From Sulfitobacter sp. LCG007 (GTDB taxonomy: Bacteria > Pseudomonadota > Alphaproteobacteria > Rhodobacterales > Rhodobacteraceae), in NCBI RefSeq assembly GCF_040801785.1, contig NZ_CP161805.1, forward strand, positions 3,100,001 through 3,164,000: DNA of 64,000 nt. The letters are read 5' to 3'. Position 1 is the stretch's first letter; the number at the start of each line of letters is the position of its first letter. Below, piece after piece: positions 27,444-36,974 of this stretch. The position numbers and the translations under genes are program-made. Below the pieces are notes generated by a model. It saw only the letters and a list, made by a program, of their open reading frames with translations, ran no database searches and was not told the origin of the DNA.

Positions 27444-28325
27444 TCAGTTCGAGGCGACCGTCAGCGTGCGCGGAACGCCCGCGTATTCTTCCCGGGCCCC
27501 TGCGAGCCATTCGGCGTAGGCGGCCTCGGAGACGACTTTTACGGTGATCGGCATGTATGCGTGGTTAAGCCCGCAAAGCTCGGAGCACTGTCCGAAATAG
27601 ATGCCTTCCCGCTCGGCCTTGAACCAGAGTTCGGCCAGGCGACCCGGCACACCGTCCTGCTTCACGCCGAAAGCCGGCATCGCCCAGGAATGGATCACGT
27701 CGGCCCCGGTCACCTGCATCACGATGGTCTTGCCCACCGGAACGACAACCGCGTTGTCCGTGGCAAGCAGGAACTGCTCTTCGGCGTATCCGGCCTCTTC
27801 CAGCTGCGCGATGACCTCGGGGGTCTTGACGTTGTTGCCGCCGGTCGCGGGCGCGCCGATCATGTAGGCCGAGAACTCGAAGCCCTCGTCGACATATTCG
27901 TAGCCCCAGTACCATTGATATCCGGTAGCCTTGATGACGATATCACCTTCCGGGATCTCCTGCTGCTTGAAGAGGATCGGCAGGGAGAAGGCGCCGATGA
28001 ACACCAGGATCACGATCGGAATCACCGTCCATGCGATCTCGACCGGGGTGTTGTGCGTGAAGCCCGAGGGATTCGGATTGCTGCGGGCATTGTAGCGGAC
28101 GATCACCCAGACGATCAGGGCCACGACGAAGATCACGATGGCCGTGATGATGATCAGGACCATGTGATCGAGCCAGTGAATGTCGTCGGCCAGTTCGGTC
28201 ACGGCGGTCTGGAAGCCGATGCCGCCCGGATGGGGCTGCCCGACGATCTCGAGGCCGTCCTGCGCGCTGGCACGCGCTGCGGTCAGACCGGCCATGAGGC
28301 CCGCAAGAGAGAAAAGTCGTTTCAT
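27444..28325 (-). CDS. ctaC: cytochrome c oxidase subunit II
   Basis: A 293-residue subunit that receives electrons from cytochrome c. It has an N-terminal signal segment ([21 protein letters not shown]), two membrane helices ([21 protein letters not shown] and [19 protein letters not shown]) and a periplasmic cupredoxin domain. The CuA ligands are [12 protein letters not shown] in [16 protein letters not shown], with the upstream His in DVIHSWAMP. It is the first gene of the ctaC-B-small-G-E run and is transcribed divergently from tldD. Confidence 0.98.
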   Translation of the reverse strand: MKRLFSLAGLMAGLTAARASAQDGLEIVGQPHPGGIGFQTAVTELADDIHWLDHMVLIIITAIVIFVVALIVWVIVRYNARSNPNPSGFTHNTPVEIAWTVIPIVILVFIGAFSLPILFKQQEIPEGDIVIKATGYQWYWGYEYVDEGFEFSAYMIGAPATGGNNVKTPEVIAQLEEAGYAEEQFLLATDNAVVVPVGKTIVMQVTGADVIHSWAMPAFGVKQDGVPGRLAELWFKAEREGIYFGQCSELCGLNHAYMPITVKVVSEAAYAEWLAGAREEYAGVPRTLTVASN

Positions 28326-28394
28326 ATGCTCGTCCTGGTCCTGGGATCGCGGTTACGCAAAGGGCGACAGCGGAACCGTGCCCCGCAGCCGCCG

Positions 28395-28415
28395 TTGTAA
28401 TCTGCGAACTTACAA
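28395..28415. promoter_or_regulatory. inverted repeat between ctaC and tldD, candidate operator
   Basis: TTGTAA and TTACAA form a 6-bp inverted repeat with a 9-base spacer, 70 bases upstream of ctaC and 90 bases upstream of tldD. The divergent arrangement makes a shared regulatory site plausible. No regulator can be named, and a match of this size could be chance. Confidence 0.3.
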
Positions 28416-28504
28416 TCATATTCTTCGTTCGAGATAAAGGCTTCAGCTTGCGGCAAAGGGACGCTGAGACTGCCTTTGAACAGTTTTTTTTCGCGAGGCT
28501 CCCA

Positions 28505-29926
28505 ATGACCGATACGCAGTTCAGGCCCTTCGGCGAGGCGCTCGATCACGACTCGGCCCTGCGCGTGCTGCGCGCGGCGACGGACGGGGCGGATGACGGT
28601 GAACTCTTCCTGGAACGTCGCCGGTCCGAGGCGCTGGTCTTCGATGACGGGCGTCTGAAATCCGCGAGCTACGACGCATCCGAGGGATTCGGCCTGCGCG
28701 CGGTGCGCGGCGAGGTCTCGGGCTACGCGCATTCCACCGAGATTTCCGAACCGGCCCTTGCCCGGGCCGCCGAGACCGCCAGGCTGGCCGTCGGCGACGG
28801 CGGAGGGATTGCAGCCGACGCCCCGCCGCCGACGAACCGGCGACTGTATACCGACGCCGACCCGATCGCCGGGGCGGCCTTTCCGGTCAAGATCGAGACG
28901 CTTCGCGAGATCGACGCCTATGCCCGCGGTCTGGACAGGAGGGTCGTGCAGGTGTCGGCCTCGCTCGCGGCGAGCCTGCAGGAGATCGAGATTCTGCGCC
29001 CTGACGGGCAATCGGTGCGCGACATACGGCCCATGACGCGGCTCAACGTTTCGGTGATCGTCGAGAAGGACGGGCGGCGCGAATCCGGCTCGTCGGGGGG
29101 CGGCGGACGGTTCGGGCTGGATGCGCTGATCGATGCGGACCACTGGCAGGCCACGGCACGCGAGGCGCTGCGCATCGCCGTCGTGAACCTCGACGCCGAG
29201 CCCGCGCCGGCCGGCGTGATGGACGTGGTGCTGGGTCCTGGATGGCCTGGCATCCTGCTGCACGAGGCCATCGGTCATGGCCTGGAGGGCGACTTCAACC
29301 GCAAGGGGACGTCCGCCTTCGCCGGGCTGATGGGCAAGCAGATCGCCGCGCGCGGGGTGACTGTGCTCGATGACGGCACCATTCCCGACCGGCGCGGTTC
29401 GATCAGCGTAGACGACGAGGGCACGCCGTCGGGCAGGAACGTGTTGATCGAGGATGGCGTCCTGGTCGGATACATGCAGGACCGCCAGAATGCGCGGCTT
29501 ATGGGCGTGGCTCCGACCGGTAACGGACGGCGGCAGAGCCATGCGCATCCGCCGATGCCGCGCATGACGAACACCTACATGCTCGGAGGCGACGCAGCCC
29601 CCGATCAGATCGTCGCCGGGCTGAAGGACGGCATCTATGCGGTCGGCTTCGGCGGCGGTCAGGTCGACATCACCAACGGAAAGTTCGTGTTTTCCTGCAC
29701 CGAGGCCTATCGTGTCAGGAATGGCAAGGTCGGCGCGCCGGTAAAGGGCGCGACCCTGATTGGCGACGGGGCGACGGCGCTGCAACAGATCCGCGCCATC
29801 GGCAACGACATGGCACTGGACCCCGGCATCGGAAACTGCGGCAAACAGGGGCAGTGGGTCCCCGTGGGCGTCGGATTGCCCACGCTGATGATCGGGGGTC
29901 TTACGGTCGGAGGCTCGGCTTCCTGA
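28505..29926 (+). CDS. tldD: metalloprotease TldD
   Basis: Cytoplasmic zinc protease of the TldD/PmbA pair, which degrades unfolded small peptides and processes some ribosomal peptides. This 473-residue protein has the HExxxH motif in LLHEAIGHGLEGDFNRKGTSAFAG (about residues 255-278) and the C-terminal block ALDPGIGNCGKQGQWVPVGVGLPTLMI. PmbA/TldE is not present in this window. The frame is open upstream; the ATG at 28505 begins the conserved sequence. Confidence 0.96.
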   Translation: MTDTQFRPFGEALDHDSALRVLRAATDGADDGELFLERRRSEALVFDDGRLKSASYDASEGFGLRAVRGEVSGYAHSTEISEPALARAAETARLAVGDGGGIAADAPPPTNRRLYTDADPIAGAAFPVKIETLREIDAYARGLDRRVVQVSASLAASLQEIEILRPDGQSVRDIRPMTRLNVSVIVEKDGRRESGSSGGGGRFGLDALIDADHWQATAREALRIAVVNLDAEPAPAGVMDVVLGPGWPGILLHEAIGHGLEGDFNRKGTSAFAGLMGKQIAARGVTVLDDGTIPDRRGSISVDDEGTPSGRNVLIEDGVLVGYMQDRQNARLMGVAPTGNGRRQSHAHPPMPRMTNTYMLGGDAAPDQIVAGLKDGIYAVGFGGGQVDITNGKFVFSCTEAYRVRNGKVGAPVKGATLIGDGATALQQIRAIGNDMALDPGIGNCGKQGQWVPVGVGLPTLMIGGLTVGGSAS

Positions 29927-30050
29927 CCCGCCGGAACGAGGCATTCCGTCGGCACCTCCCCATAATTCGCGAGGAGCGAGAACAGAGTTCGTTCATAGGT
30001 TGTTAACCACCTTGGCGGTATATCTGATTCTGCAAGAGGCGGAGATCGGG

Positions 30051-31226
30051 ATGACTGAAAAGGACGCAAATCCTTCTTCCACTCACCCCCCACTCCCACC
30101 CACCTCGGAAGATGAACAGTTCTCCCGTCTTCGTCTCTTGCGATCCCGCCGGGTCGGCGTGTCCACGTACAAACGCTTGCTGGCCGAACATGGCACCGCG
30201 CAGAATGCGCTGGCCGCGCTACCATCGGTAGCGCGTGCCGCCGGCGTTGACGGATACGAGATCTGCCCCGAGGCTGTCGTGCATTCCGAACTTCGCGCGG
30301 CCCAGGCCGCCGGTGCCCGGCTGGTGGCGCAGGGGACAGGCGCCTACCCCGCGCAGCTGGACGACCTCCCGGACGCGCCCCCCTTTCTCTGGGTGATCGG
30401 CGACCTGCGGATGCTGGCCCTCCCGATGATCGCCATCGTGGGCGCGCGCAACGCCTCTTCGCTCGGCACCCGCATGGCCCGCAATCTGGCGCGCGATCTG
30501 GGGGAAGCGGGCTTCGCCGTCGTCTCCGGCCTGGCGCGCGGCATAGACGCGGCAGCGCATCAGGTGTCGCTCGACACCGGGACCGTTGCGGTGATGGCAG
30601 GCGGCGTCGACGTGGTCTACCCGACCGAAAACGCGGAACTGGCCGCCGAGATCGGACGGAAAGGGCTGCGGCTTTCGGAACAGCCGATGGGCGTTCAGCC
30701 GGTGGCACGGCATTTCCCGGCACGCAACCGCATCATCTCGGCCCTTTCCAGCGCCGTGGTGGTGGTCGAGGCCGCGGCGAAGTCCGGAAGTCTGATCACG
30801 GCCCGGGACGCGCTCGATCTCGGGCGCGATGTCCTGGCCGTTCCGGGGCATCCCTGCGACGCCCGTGCGGCGGGCTGCAACATGCTGATCCGCGATGGCG
30901 CCACGCTGATCCGCTCGGCCGACGACGTGCTTGCCGCGCTGGACCCGCTCGGCGGCCCGGCCGCGCGTCCGGTTAGGTCTAGCGCGCCAGCCTCGCCGCT
31001 ACCGACCGCAACGCCCGCTTCTTCCCGCCCGCTGGAGCGTCTGCGCGAGACGGCCGCGCTTCATCTGAAGGTGCTCGAACGCCTCGGGCCGTCACCGGTC
31101 GCCGAGGACCAGCTGATCCGCGATCTCAGCGTGAGCGCCGCCGAAGTCGCGCCGGTTCTCGTGGAGCTTGAACTCGACGGGCGCATCACCCGCCAGGCCG
31201 GCGGACTGCTGTCGCGCGCCGTCTGA
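30051..31226 (+). CDS. dprA: DNA-processing protein DprA
   Basis: Binds incoming single-stranded DNA and loads RecA in natural transformation. This 391-residue protein has the Rossmann-like core with IVGARNASSLGTRMARNLARDLGEAGFAVVSGLARGIDAAAH and the block FPARNRIISALSSAVVVVEAAAKSGSLITARDALDLGRDVLAVPG. A C-terminal winged-helix-like segment (about residues 330-388) follows a Pro/Ala/Ser-rich linker. GGAGATCGGG precedes the ATG. It lies ahead of topA in the same direction, a common arrangement. Confidence 0.96.
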   Translation: MTEKDANPSSTHPPLPPTSEDEQFSRLRLLRSRRVGVSTYKRLLAEHGTAQNALAALPSVARAAGVDGYEICPEAVVHSELRAAQAAGARLVAQGTGAYPAQLDDLPDAPPFLWVIGDLRMLALPMIAIVGARNASSLGTRMARNLARDLGEAGFAVVSGLARGIDAAAHQVSLDTGTVAVMAGGVDVVYPTENAELAAEIGRKGLRLSEQPMGVQPVARHFPARNRIISALSSAVVVVEAAAKSGSLITARDALDLGRDVLAVPGHPCDARAAGCNMLIRDGATLIRSADDVLAALDPLGGPAARPVRSSAPASPLPTATPASSRPLERLRETAALHLKVLERLGPSPVAEDQLIRDLSVSAAEVAPVLVELELDGRITRQAGGLLSRAV

Positions 31227-31327
31227 CGACGGCAGCCCGCCGAAAGGCCCGGGAAAATCAACTTGCGGTTCTGCGTGGGCCATCGGCCCATACATCCCGG
31301 GACGTGCTGTTCCCGGACGTGACGAAA

Positions 31328-31351
31328 GCCCTGCCGGGCGCCTGGCAGGGC
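31328..31351 (+). terminator. hairpin in the dprA-topA gap
   Basis: An 8-bp perfect stem (31328-31335 with 31344-31351) with an 8-base loop lies about 100 bases after dprA. No U tract follows, so it may be only a structural element or an inefficient terminator. Confidence 0.35.
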
Positions 31352-31494
31352 CGGTCCACGGCCCGTTCCGGCAGTACGGGGACGGCGGTTGCCCGCCCGG
31401 ATGCCACCATGCGGCGGTTGCATTTCTCCTCTTGCGTCCCATATGAGGCAGCGCCATAGACTCAGCAGTTCATCTCCAGAGGGTTCCCTTATTA

Positions 31495-34134
31495 ATGCCA
31501 GTCGTCGTTGTCGAATCCCCTGCCAAGGCCAAGACGATCAACAAGTATCTGGGGGATGACTACACGGTTCTGGCCTCCTACGGGCATGTCAGGGACCTGC
31601 CGCCCAAGGATGGATCGGTCGATACCGACAACGGCTTCGACATGCTTTGGGAGGTCGCAAGCGACAGCAAGAAGCACGTCAAGGCCATCGCCGACGCGCT
31701 GGCGAGCGACAACGAACTGATCCTCGCGACCGACCCCGACCGCGAGGGCGAGGCGATCAGCTGGCATCTTCAGGAAGCCCTGACGAAGCGCAAGTCGATC
31801 AAGAAAGACACGGCCGTGAGCCGCGTCGTGTTCAACGCGATCACGAAGAGCGCCGTGACCGAGGCGATGAAGAACCCGCGTCAGGTCGACATGCCGCTGG
31901 TCGAGGCGTATCTCGCCCGCCGGGCGCTGGACTATCTGGTGGGCTTCAACCTCTCGCCCGTGCTTTGGCGCAAGCTGCCCGGCGCAAAGTCGGCCGGCCG
32001 GGTCCAATCTGTTACCCTGCGCATCATCGTCGAGCGCGAGATGGAGATCGAGGCGTTCCGCGCGCGGGAATACTGGACCGTGAAGGCGCTTCTCGCCACG
32101 CCGCGCGGACAGGAGTTCGAGGCCCGCCTGACGGTGCTGGCCGGAAAGAAGCTCGACCGCTACGATCTGGCCAACGCGACGCAGGCCGAGATGGCGGTCC
32201 AGGCGGTGACAAGCCGTGATCTCGTCGTCAGCGCGGTGGAGGCCAAGCCCGCCAATCGCAACCCGGCGGCCCCCTTCATGACGTCAACCCTGCAGCAGGA
32301 AGCCAGCCGCAAGTTCGGCATGGGCGCGCGCCAGACCATGAGCACGGCGCAGCGGCTCTACGAGGCGGGCTACATCACCTATATGCGGACCGATGGCATC
32401 GACATGGCGCCCGAGGCGGTGAGCGCCGCGCGTGACGCCATCGCCGAGCGGTACGGCAAGGAGTACCTGCCGTCGTCTCCGCGCGTCTACAAGAACAAGG
32501 CCAAGAACGCGCAGGAAGCGCATGAATGCATCCGGCCCACGGACATGACGCTGGACGCCGACGGCCTGAAGAACCTCGAGGCCGACCAGCGCAAGCTCTA
32601 CGACCTGATCTGGAAGCGCACGCTTGCCTGTCAGATGGAATCGGCCCGGCTCGAACGCACCACCGTCGACATCGCCAGCAAGGATGGCCAGGTCGAATTG
32701 CGCGCGACCGGACAGGTCGTTCTGTTCGATGGATTTCTTCGGGTCTACGAGGAAGGCCGCGACGACGTGGCCGACGAGGACGACAAGCGCCTGCCCCAGA
32801 TCGATCAGGGCGACCGGATGGACAAGCGGTCGGTGACGCCCGAACAGCATTTCACCCAGCCACCGCCGCGCTATACCGAGGCGACACTGGTCAAACGCAT
32901 GGAAGAGCTCGGCATCGGTCGGCCCTCGACCTATGCCAGCATCGTCACGACGATCCAGGACCGGGGCTATGTCCGCAAGGAGAAAAACCGCCTGATCCCC
33001 GAGGACAAGGGACGTCTGGTGACGGCTTTCCTCGAGAACTACTTCCGCAAATACGTGGGCTACGACTTCACCGCCGAACTCGAGGACCAGCTCGACAACG
33101 TCTCTGCGGGCGATGCCGACTACAAGGAGGTTCTGGCCCGGTTCTGGCGGGACTTCTCCGCCGCGCTTGCGGAAACCTCGGAATTGCGCATCACCGAGGT
33201 GCTCGAGAAGATCAACGAGGTGCTCGAGCCGCATCTCTTCCCGCCGAAGGAGGATGGCAGCGACCCGCGCCTGTGCCCCAACTGCGGCGAGGGACGTCTG
33301 TCGATGCGCACGGCACGCTCGGGCGGCGCCTTCATCGGCTGCTCGAACTATCCCGAATGCCGCTACACCCGCCCCTTCGGACCTCCGGGCATGGAAGATG
33401 GCGAGGGGATCGGACCGGACGGAAAGCTGCTGGGAATCGACGGCGATGACGAGATCCGGCTCTTCAAGGGCCGCTTCGGACCCTACGTCCAGCGCGGAAA
33501 GACGACCGAGGAACAGCCCAAGCCGCCGCGCGCCAGCCTGCCCAAGGGCTGGGTGGCGGAAGAACTCGACCTCGAGAAGGCGCTCATGCTGCTGTCGCTG
33601 CCGCGCGAGGTGGGACCGCATCCGGAAGACGGCGAGATGATCGAGGCCGGAATCGGACGCTACGGACCGTTTGTCAAACACGGTCGGCTCTACGCCAACC
33701 TGCCGGATGTCGAAGAAGTCTTCACGATCGGCATGAACCGCGCGGTCGAGGAGCTGGCCAGGAAGGCGGCCAGCAGGGGCGGCAGGGGCGCTGCGGTCAA
33801 ACCGTTGCGCGAGTTGGGCGCACATCCCGCGCATGGCGGGGAGATCGCCGTCTACGAGGGCCGTTACGGGCCCTATGTCAAATGGGAAAAAGTCAATGCG
33901 ACCCTGCCGAAGGGGACCGAGCCCGACAGCGTGACGCTCGAACAGGCCGTAGAGCTTGTGGATGCGAAGGCGGCTTCGAAGGGCGGGCGCAAGAAGGCAC
34001 CGAAAAAGGCCGCAAAGACGACCAAGACGAAAGCGGCCGCCGGGAAGACCACCAAGACGAAGGCGGCCGCCGGCAAGACGACCAAAGCCGGCAAGACGGC
34101 AGGCAAGACGTCCAAGGGCGGGACCGATGCGTGA
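31495..34134 (+). CDS. topA: DNA topoisomerase I (type IA)
   Basis: Relaxes negative supercoils. The 879-residue protein starts with the Toprim domain (VVVESPAKAKTINKYLGDDY; ATDPDREGEAISWHL with the acidic metal site). The catalytic tyrosine is near residue 296 in YITYMRTDG, and GIGRPSTYASIVTTIQDRGYV is a family block. One C4 zinc finger remains (CPNCGEG...GCSNYPEC, about residues 598-623), followed by several topoisomerase C-terminal repeats (GRYGPFVKHG, GRYGPYVKWE). The end is a Lys/Thr/Ala/Gly-rich tail with tandem repeats (34015-34092). Confidence 0.98.
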   Translation: MPVVVVESPAKAKTINKYLGDDYTVLASYGHVRDLPPKDGSVDTDNGFDMLWEVASDSKKHVKAIADALASDNELILATDPDREGEAISWHLQEALTKRKSIKKDTAVSRVVFNAITKSAVTEAMKNPRQVDMPLVEAYLARRALDYLVGFNLSPVLWRKLPGAKSAGRVQSVTLRIIVEREMEIEAFRAREYWTVKALLATPRGQEFEARLTVLAGKKLDRYDLANATQAEMAVQAVTSRDLVVSAVEAKPANRNPAAPFMTSTLQQEASRKFGMGARQTMSTAQRLYEAGYITYMRTDGIDMAPEAVSAARDAIAERYGKEYLPSSPRVYKNKAKNAQEAHECIRPTDMTLDADGLKNLEADQRKLYDLIWKRTLACQMESARLERTTVDIASKDGQVELRATGQVVLFDGFLRVYEEGRDDVADEDDKRLPQIDQGDRMDKRSVTPEQHFTQPPPRYTEATLVKRMEELGIGRPSTYASIVTTIQDRGYVRKEKNRLIPEDKGRLVTAFLENYFRKYVGYDFTAELEDQLDNVSAGDADYKEVLARFWRDFSAALAETSELRITEVLEKINEVLEPHLFPPKEDGSDPRLCPNCGEGRLSMRTARSGGAFIGCSNYPECRYTRPFGPPGMEDGEGIGPDGKLLGIDGDDEIRLFKGRFGPYVQRGKTTEEQPKPPRASLPKGWVAEELDLEKALMLLSLPREVGPHPEDGEMIEAGIGRYGPFVKHGRLYANLPDVEEVFTIGMNRAVEELARKAASRGGRGAAVKPLRELGAHPAHGGEIAVYEGRYGPYVKWEKVNATLPKGTEPDSVTLEQAVELVDAKAASKGGRKKAPKKAAKTTKTKAAAGKTTKTKAAAGKTTKAGKTAGKTSKGGTDA
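34015..34092 (+). repeat. tandem repeat encoding the basic tail of TopA
   Basis: Two near-identical 30-base units (34015-34044, 34045-34074) encode KTTKTKAAAG twice, and a third partial unit encodes KTTKAG. They form a disordered, lysine-rich tail that may help DNA binding. The unit number could vary between strains. Confidence 0.85.
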
Positions 34135-34314
34135 GGCAGTCCCGCCTCTACCCGTGCCGCCGGGCCAGGGTACCGCGCTGCGCTGAAAATCGGGATGCCA
34201 CACTCTTGGCCTTGACGGATTAGCGCGTATAGTCGGCTCCGAATGGCCCGAACCGCCGATCGGTTTGCGCGGCGACAACAGACAACGGCTTCAGGGTGCC
34301 GGGGGGTAATCGGA

Positions 34315-35013
34315 ATGAAGAAGGTATATGGCACGGCCTCCGAGGCGCTGGACGGGCTGCTTTTCGACGGCATGCTCATCGCGGCCGGCGGGTTCGGACT
34401 GTGCGGCATTCCCGAACTCCTTATCGCGGCCATCCGCGACGCCGGGACCAAAGACCTTGTCGTTGCCTCCAACAACGCGGGGGTCGATGACTTCGGTCTC
34501 GGCGTCCTGCTACAGAGCCGCCAGGTCCGGAAGATGATATCTTCCTACGTCGGCGAGAACGCGGAATTCATGCGTCAGTACCTCTCCGGCGAGCTCGAGC
34601 TGGAGTTCAATCCGCAAGGGACCCTGGCCGAGCGCATGCGCGCCGGTGGCGCGGGCATTCCGGGCTTCTACACCAAGACCGGCGTCGGAACAGTGATCGC
34701 CGAGGGCAAGGAGCACAAGGAGTTCGACGGCCAGACCTATATCCTCGAACGCGGCATCTTCGCAGATCTGGCCATCGTCAAGGCATGGAAGGCGGACGAC
34801 ACCGGCAACCTCGTCTTCCGCAAGACCGCCCGGAATTTCAATCCGCCCGCGGCCATGTGCGGCAAGGTCTGCGTCGCCGAGGTCGAGGAGATCGTGCCGC
34901 GCGGTTCGCTCGAACCGGACCACATCCATCTGCCCGGCATCTATGTCCATCGGCTGATCCAGGGAGACCACGAGAAGCGGATCGAGCAGCGCACCGTGCG
35001 AAAGCGTGCCTGA
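34315..35013 (+). CDS. scoA: 3-oxoacid CoA-transferase subunit A
   Basis: Alpha subunit of a succinyl-CoA:3-ketoacid (or acetoacetate) CoA-transferase, 232 residues. The CoA-transferase family I signature appears as [22 protein letters not shown] and [30 protein letters not shown] and [26 protein letters not shown] follow. The partner subunit B is at 36059, separated by a sensor kinase gene. Start fixed at MKKVYG; the frame is open upstream with no site. Confidence 0.93.
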   Translation: MKKVYGTASEALDGLLFDGMLIAAGGFGLCGIPELLIAAIRDAGTKDLVVASNNAGVDDFGLGVLLQSRQVRKMISSYVGENAEFMRQYLSGELELEFNPQGTLAERMRAGGAGIPGFYTKTGVGTVIAEGKEHKEFDGQTYILERGIFADLAIVKAWKADDTGNLVFRKTARNFNPPAAMCGKVCVAEVEEIVPRGSLEPDHIHLPGIYVHRLIQGDHEKRIEQRTVRKRA

Positions 35014-35019
35014 GTGGCG

Positions 35020-36039
35020 ATGGATATCGAGAACAAGATCCAGAACCTGCCCGATCCGGAAGCGTTCCGAATCCTCGCCGGGTCTTCGATCGCCATGGTG
35101 CTGAGCGATCCGTCGCTTCCGGACAACCCGATCATCTACGTGAACCCCGCCTTCGAACGCGTGACGGGATATTCCGCCTCTGCGGCAATCGGCCGGAACT
35201 GCCGGTTTCTGCAGGGCGAGGGCACCGACCCGGAAGACGTCCGCCGCATCCGCAAGGCCATCGAGACCGAGACGGAAACCACCGTCGACATCTTCAATGT
35301 CAGGGCGGACGGAAGCGGGTTCCTGAACAGGTTGATGCTGGCGCCGGTCTATGACCAGGACGGCGGACTGCGCTATTTCCTTGGTATCCAGAAGAGCCTG
35401 AGCGACAGCGAGGCGCGCAACTCCGCCAATGTGAACCTGCGCGCCATGCGCGAGCTGAAGCATCGGGTCAAGAACCACCTCGCAATGATCGCAAGCATGG
35501 TGCGTCTGCAGGCCCGCGACGAGCGAACCGGGCCGGACGCGGTGCGCACGCTGGCCCGGCGCGTCGAGAGCCTTCAGCTTCTCTACGAGGAAATGTCGGG
35601 CTACGAGGGCGACAGGGGCGCCGGTACCGTGGCGCTCGGGGCCTATGTCTCGCGGCTGGCCAATACGACGGCGCATCTGGACGGCAGGCCCGGTATCCGT
35701 GTGAACCTCGACATCAACGAGGCGCAATGCAGCGCGGAAATCGCGGCAAAGATGGGCCTGATCGTATCGGAAGTGATGAACAACGCCCTGCAGCATGCCT
35801 TTACCGGACGCGACGTCGGACTGCTGGACGTGCAGCTTTCCCGCCCGGACGACGCGCGCGTGATCCTGCGCATCGCCGACGACGGAATCGGGATCGACGA
35901 AGCGGCGAAATGGCCCAACCCCGAAAGCATGGGCGGGCGGGTCGTGCTTGGACTTGTCACCGAACTCGAAGCGGAACTCGACGTGGACACCGGGCCGGAC
36001 GGAACGACCGTCACGCTGAGCGTGCCCACCGCCCCCTGA
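35020..36039 (+). CDS. LOV-domain blue-light sensor histidine kinase (HisKA_2/HWE-type)
   Basis: A 339-residue soluble kinase with no membrane segment. Residues about 15-125 form a LOV/PAS domain with the flavin-binding motif GRNCRFLQG, where C61 would form the photo-adduct, and later flavin contacts in NRLMLAPVYDQDG. The kinase part has the phospho-acceptor H148 in RELKHRVKNHLAMIASMVRLQ, an N box EVMNNALQHAF and a G box DDGIGID. This HisKA_2-type core is common in short LOV kinases of alphaproteobacteria. It starts only six bases after scoA (or directly after it with GTG at 35014) and ends 19 bases before scoB. No response regulator is adjacent. Confidence 0.92.
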   Translation: MDIENKIQNLPDPEAFRILAGSSIAMVLSDPSLPDNPIIYVNPAFERVTGYSASAAIGRNCRFLQGEGTDPEDVRRIRKAIETETETTVDIFNVRADGSGFLNRLMLAPVYDQDGGLRYFLGIQKSLSDSEARNSANVNLRAMRELKHRVKNHLAMIASMVRLQARDERTGPDAVRTLARRVESLQLLYEEMSGYEGDRGAGTVALGAYVSRLANTTAHLDGRPGIRVNLDINEAQCSAEIAAKMGLIVSEVMNNALQHAFTGRDVGLLDVQLSRPDDARVILRIADDGIGIDEAAKWPNPESMGGRVVLGLVTELEAELDVDTGPDGTTVTLSVPTAP

Positions 36040-36058
36040 CAACCGAAAGGAAGCCGAC

Positions 36059-36682
36059 ATGCCCTGGGATCGCAACCAGATGGCCGAACGGGCCGCGCAG
36101 GAACTCGAAGACGGAATGTACGTCAACCTCGGCATCGGGATCCCGACGCTGGTGGCGAACTACGTCGGCGACAAGGAGATCACCCTGCAGTCCGAGAACG
36201 GGATGCTGGGCATGGGCCCCTTTCCGTTCGAGGGCGAGGAGGACCCCGACCTGATAAACGCCGGGAAGCAGACGATCACCGAACTCAACCGCACATCCTA
36301 CTTCGACAGCGCGACGAGTTTCGGCATGATCCGCGGCGGCAAGATCGCCGCTGCGATCCTCGGCGCCATGGAGGTGGCCGAGAATGGCGATCTGGCGAAC
36401 TGGATGATTCCGGGCAAGCTCGTCAAGGGCATGGGCGGCGCGATGGATCTCGTGGCCGGCGTGGGCAGGGTCATCGTGGTGATGGACCACCAGAACAAGG
36501 CGGGCGAAAGCAAGGTGCTGAAGCGATGCACGCTGCCGCTGACCGGCCAGGGCGTGGTGGACCGCATCATCACCAACCTCGGGGTGCTCGACGTCGTCGA
36601 GGGCGGTCTGAAGATCGTGGAATGCGCCGATGGCGTCAGCGAGGACGACCTGCGCGCGGCGACCGAGGCGACGATTGTCTGA
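36059..36682 (+). CDS. scoB: 3-oxoacid CoA-transferase subunit B
   Basis: Beta subunit of the CoA-transferase, 207 residues. The catalytic glutamate lies in LQSENGMLGMGPFP (about residues 43-56). GGAMDLVAGVGRVIVVMDHQNKAGESKVL is a further family block. AAGGAAG precedes the ATG. With subunit A it moves CoA between succinyl-CoA and acetoacetate or a similar acid, feeding ketone or branched-chain degradation. Overlaps the following GNAT gene if the latter starts at TTG. Confidence 0.94.
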   Translation: MPWDRNQMAERAAQELEDGMYVNLGIGIPTLVANYVGDKEITLQSENGMLGMGPFPFEGEEDPDLINAGKQTITELNRTSYFDSATSFGMIRGGKIAAAILGAMEVAENGDLANWMIPGKLVKGMGGAMDLVAGVGRVIVVMDHQNKAGESKVLKRCTLPLTGQGVVDRIITNLGVLDVVEGGLKIVECADGVSEDDLRAATEATIV

Positions 36683-36965
36683 CGCGCAGATCCGGAGGGA
36701 AACTTCGGAGGGCAAGGGCCGTTATGTCCTGAGCCGCGACGGCGATGCGGCGGAGCTTACCTACTCGGTCCTCTCCGCGACCGGTATCATCGCCGATGAC
36801 ACCGGCGTTCCCGACAGCATGCGCGGGACCGGTGCCGGGCTGGCGCTCGTGGAACGGATGGTCGAGGACGCGCGCCGCGACGGCTTCAGGATCGTCCCGC
36901 TCTGCCCCTTCGTGAACGCACAGCGCCGCAAGCACCCGGAATGGGCGGACGTGTTCGACATCTGA
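36675..36965 (+). CDS. small GNAT-family N-acetyltransferase (YjdJ-like)
   Basis: A 96-residue protein of the short Gcn5-related type. The core YVLSRDGDAAELTYSVL is followed by an acetyl-CoA-binding stretch PDSMRGTGAGLALVERMVEDARRDGFRIVPLCPFV and the ending RKHPEWADVF. No ATG fits. A TTG at 36675 overlaps the scoB stop by eight bases, has GAGG upstream and gives a normal N-terminus (LSDAQIRRETS). Such proteins are proposed to act on small metabolites or CoA-linked substrates. Coupled to scoB. Confidence 0.82.
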   Translation: MSDAQIRRETSEGKGRYVLSRDGDAAELTYSVLSATGIIADDTGVPDSMRGTGAGLALVERMVEDARRDGFRIVPLCPFVNAQRRKHPEWADVFDI

Positions 36966-36974
36966 CGCGGGACC

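Noticed and set aside
31227-31494. Possible small gene or RNA between dprA and topA
   Set aside because: Only hairpins without U tracts are seen; no supported start, ribosome site or known RNA fold.
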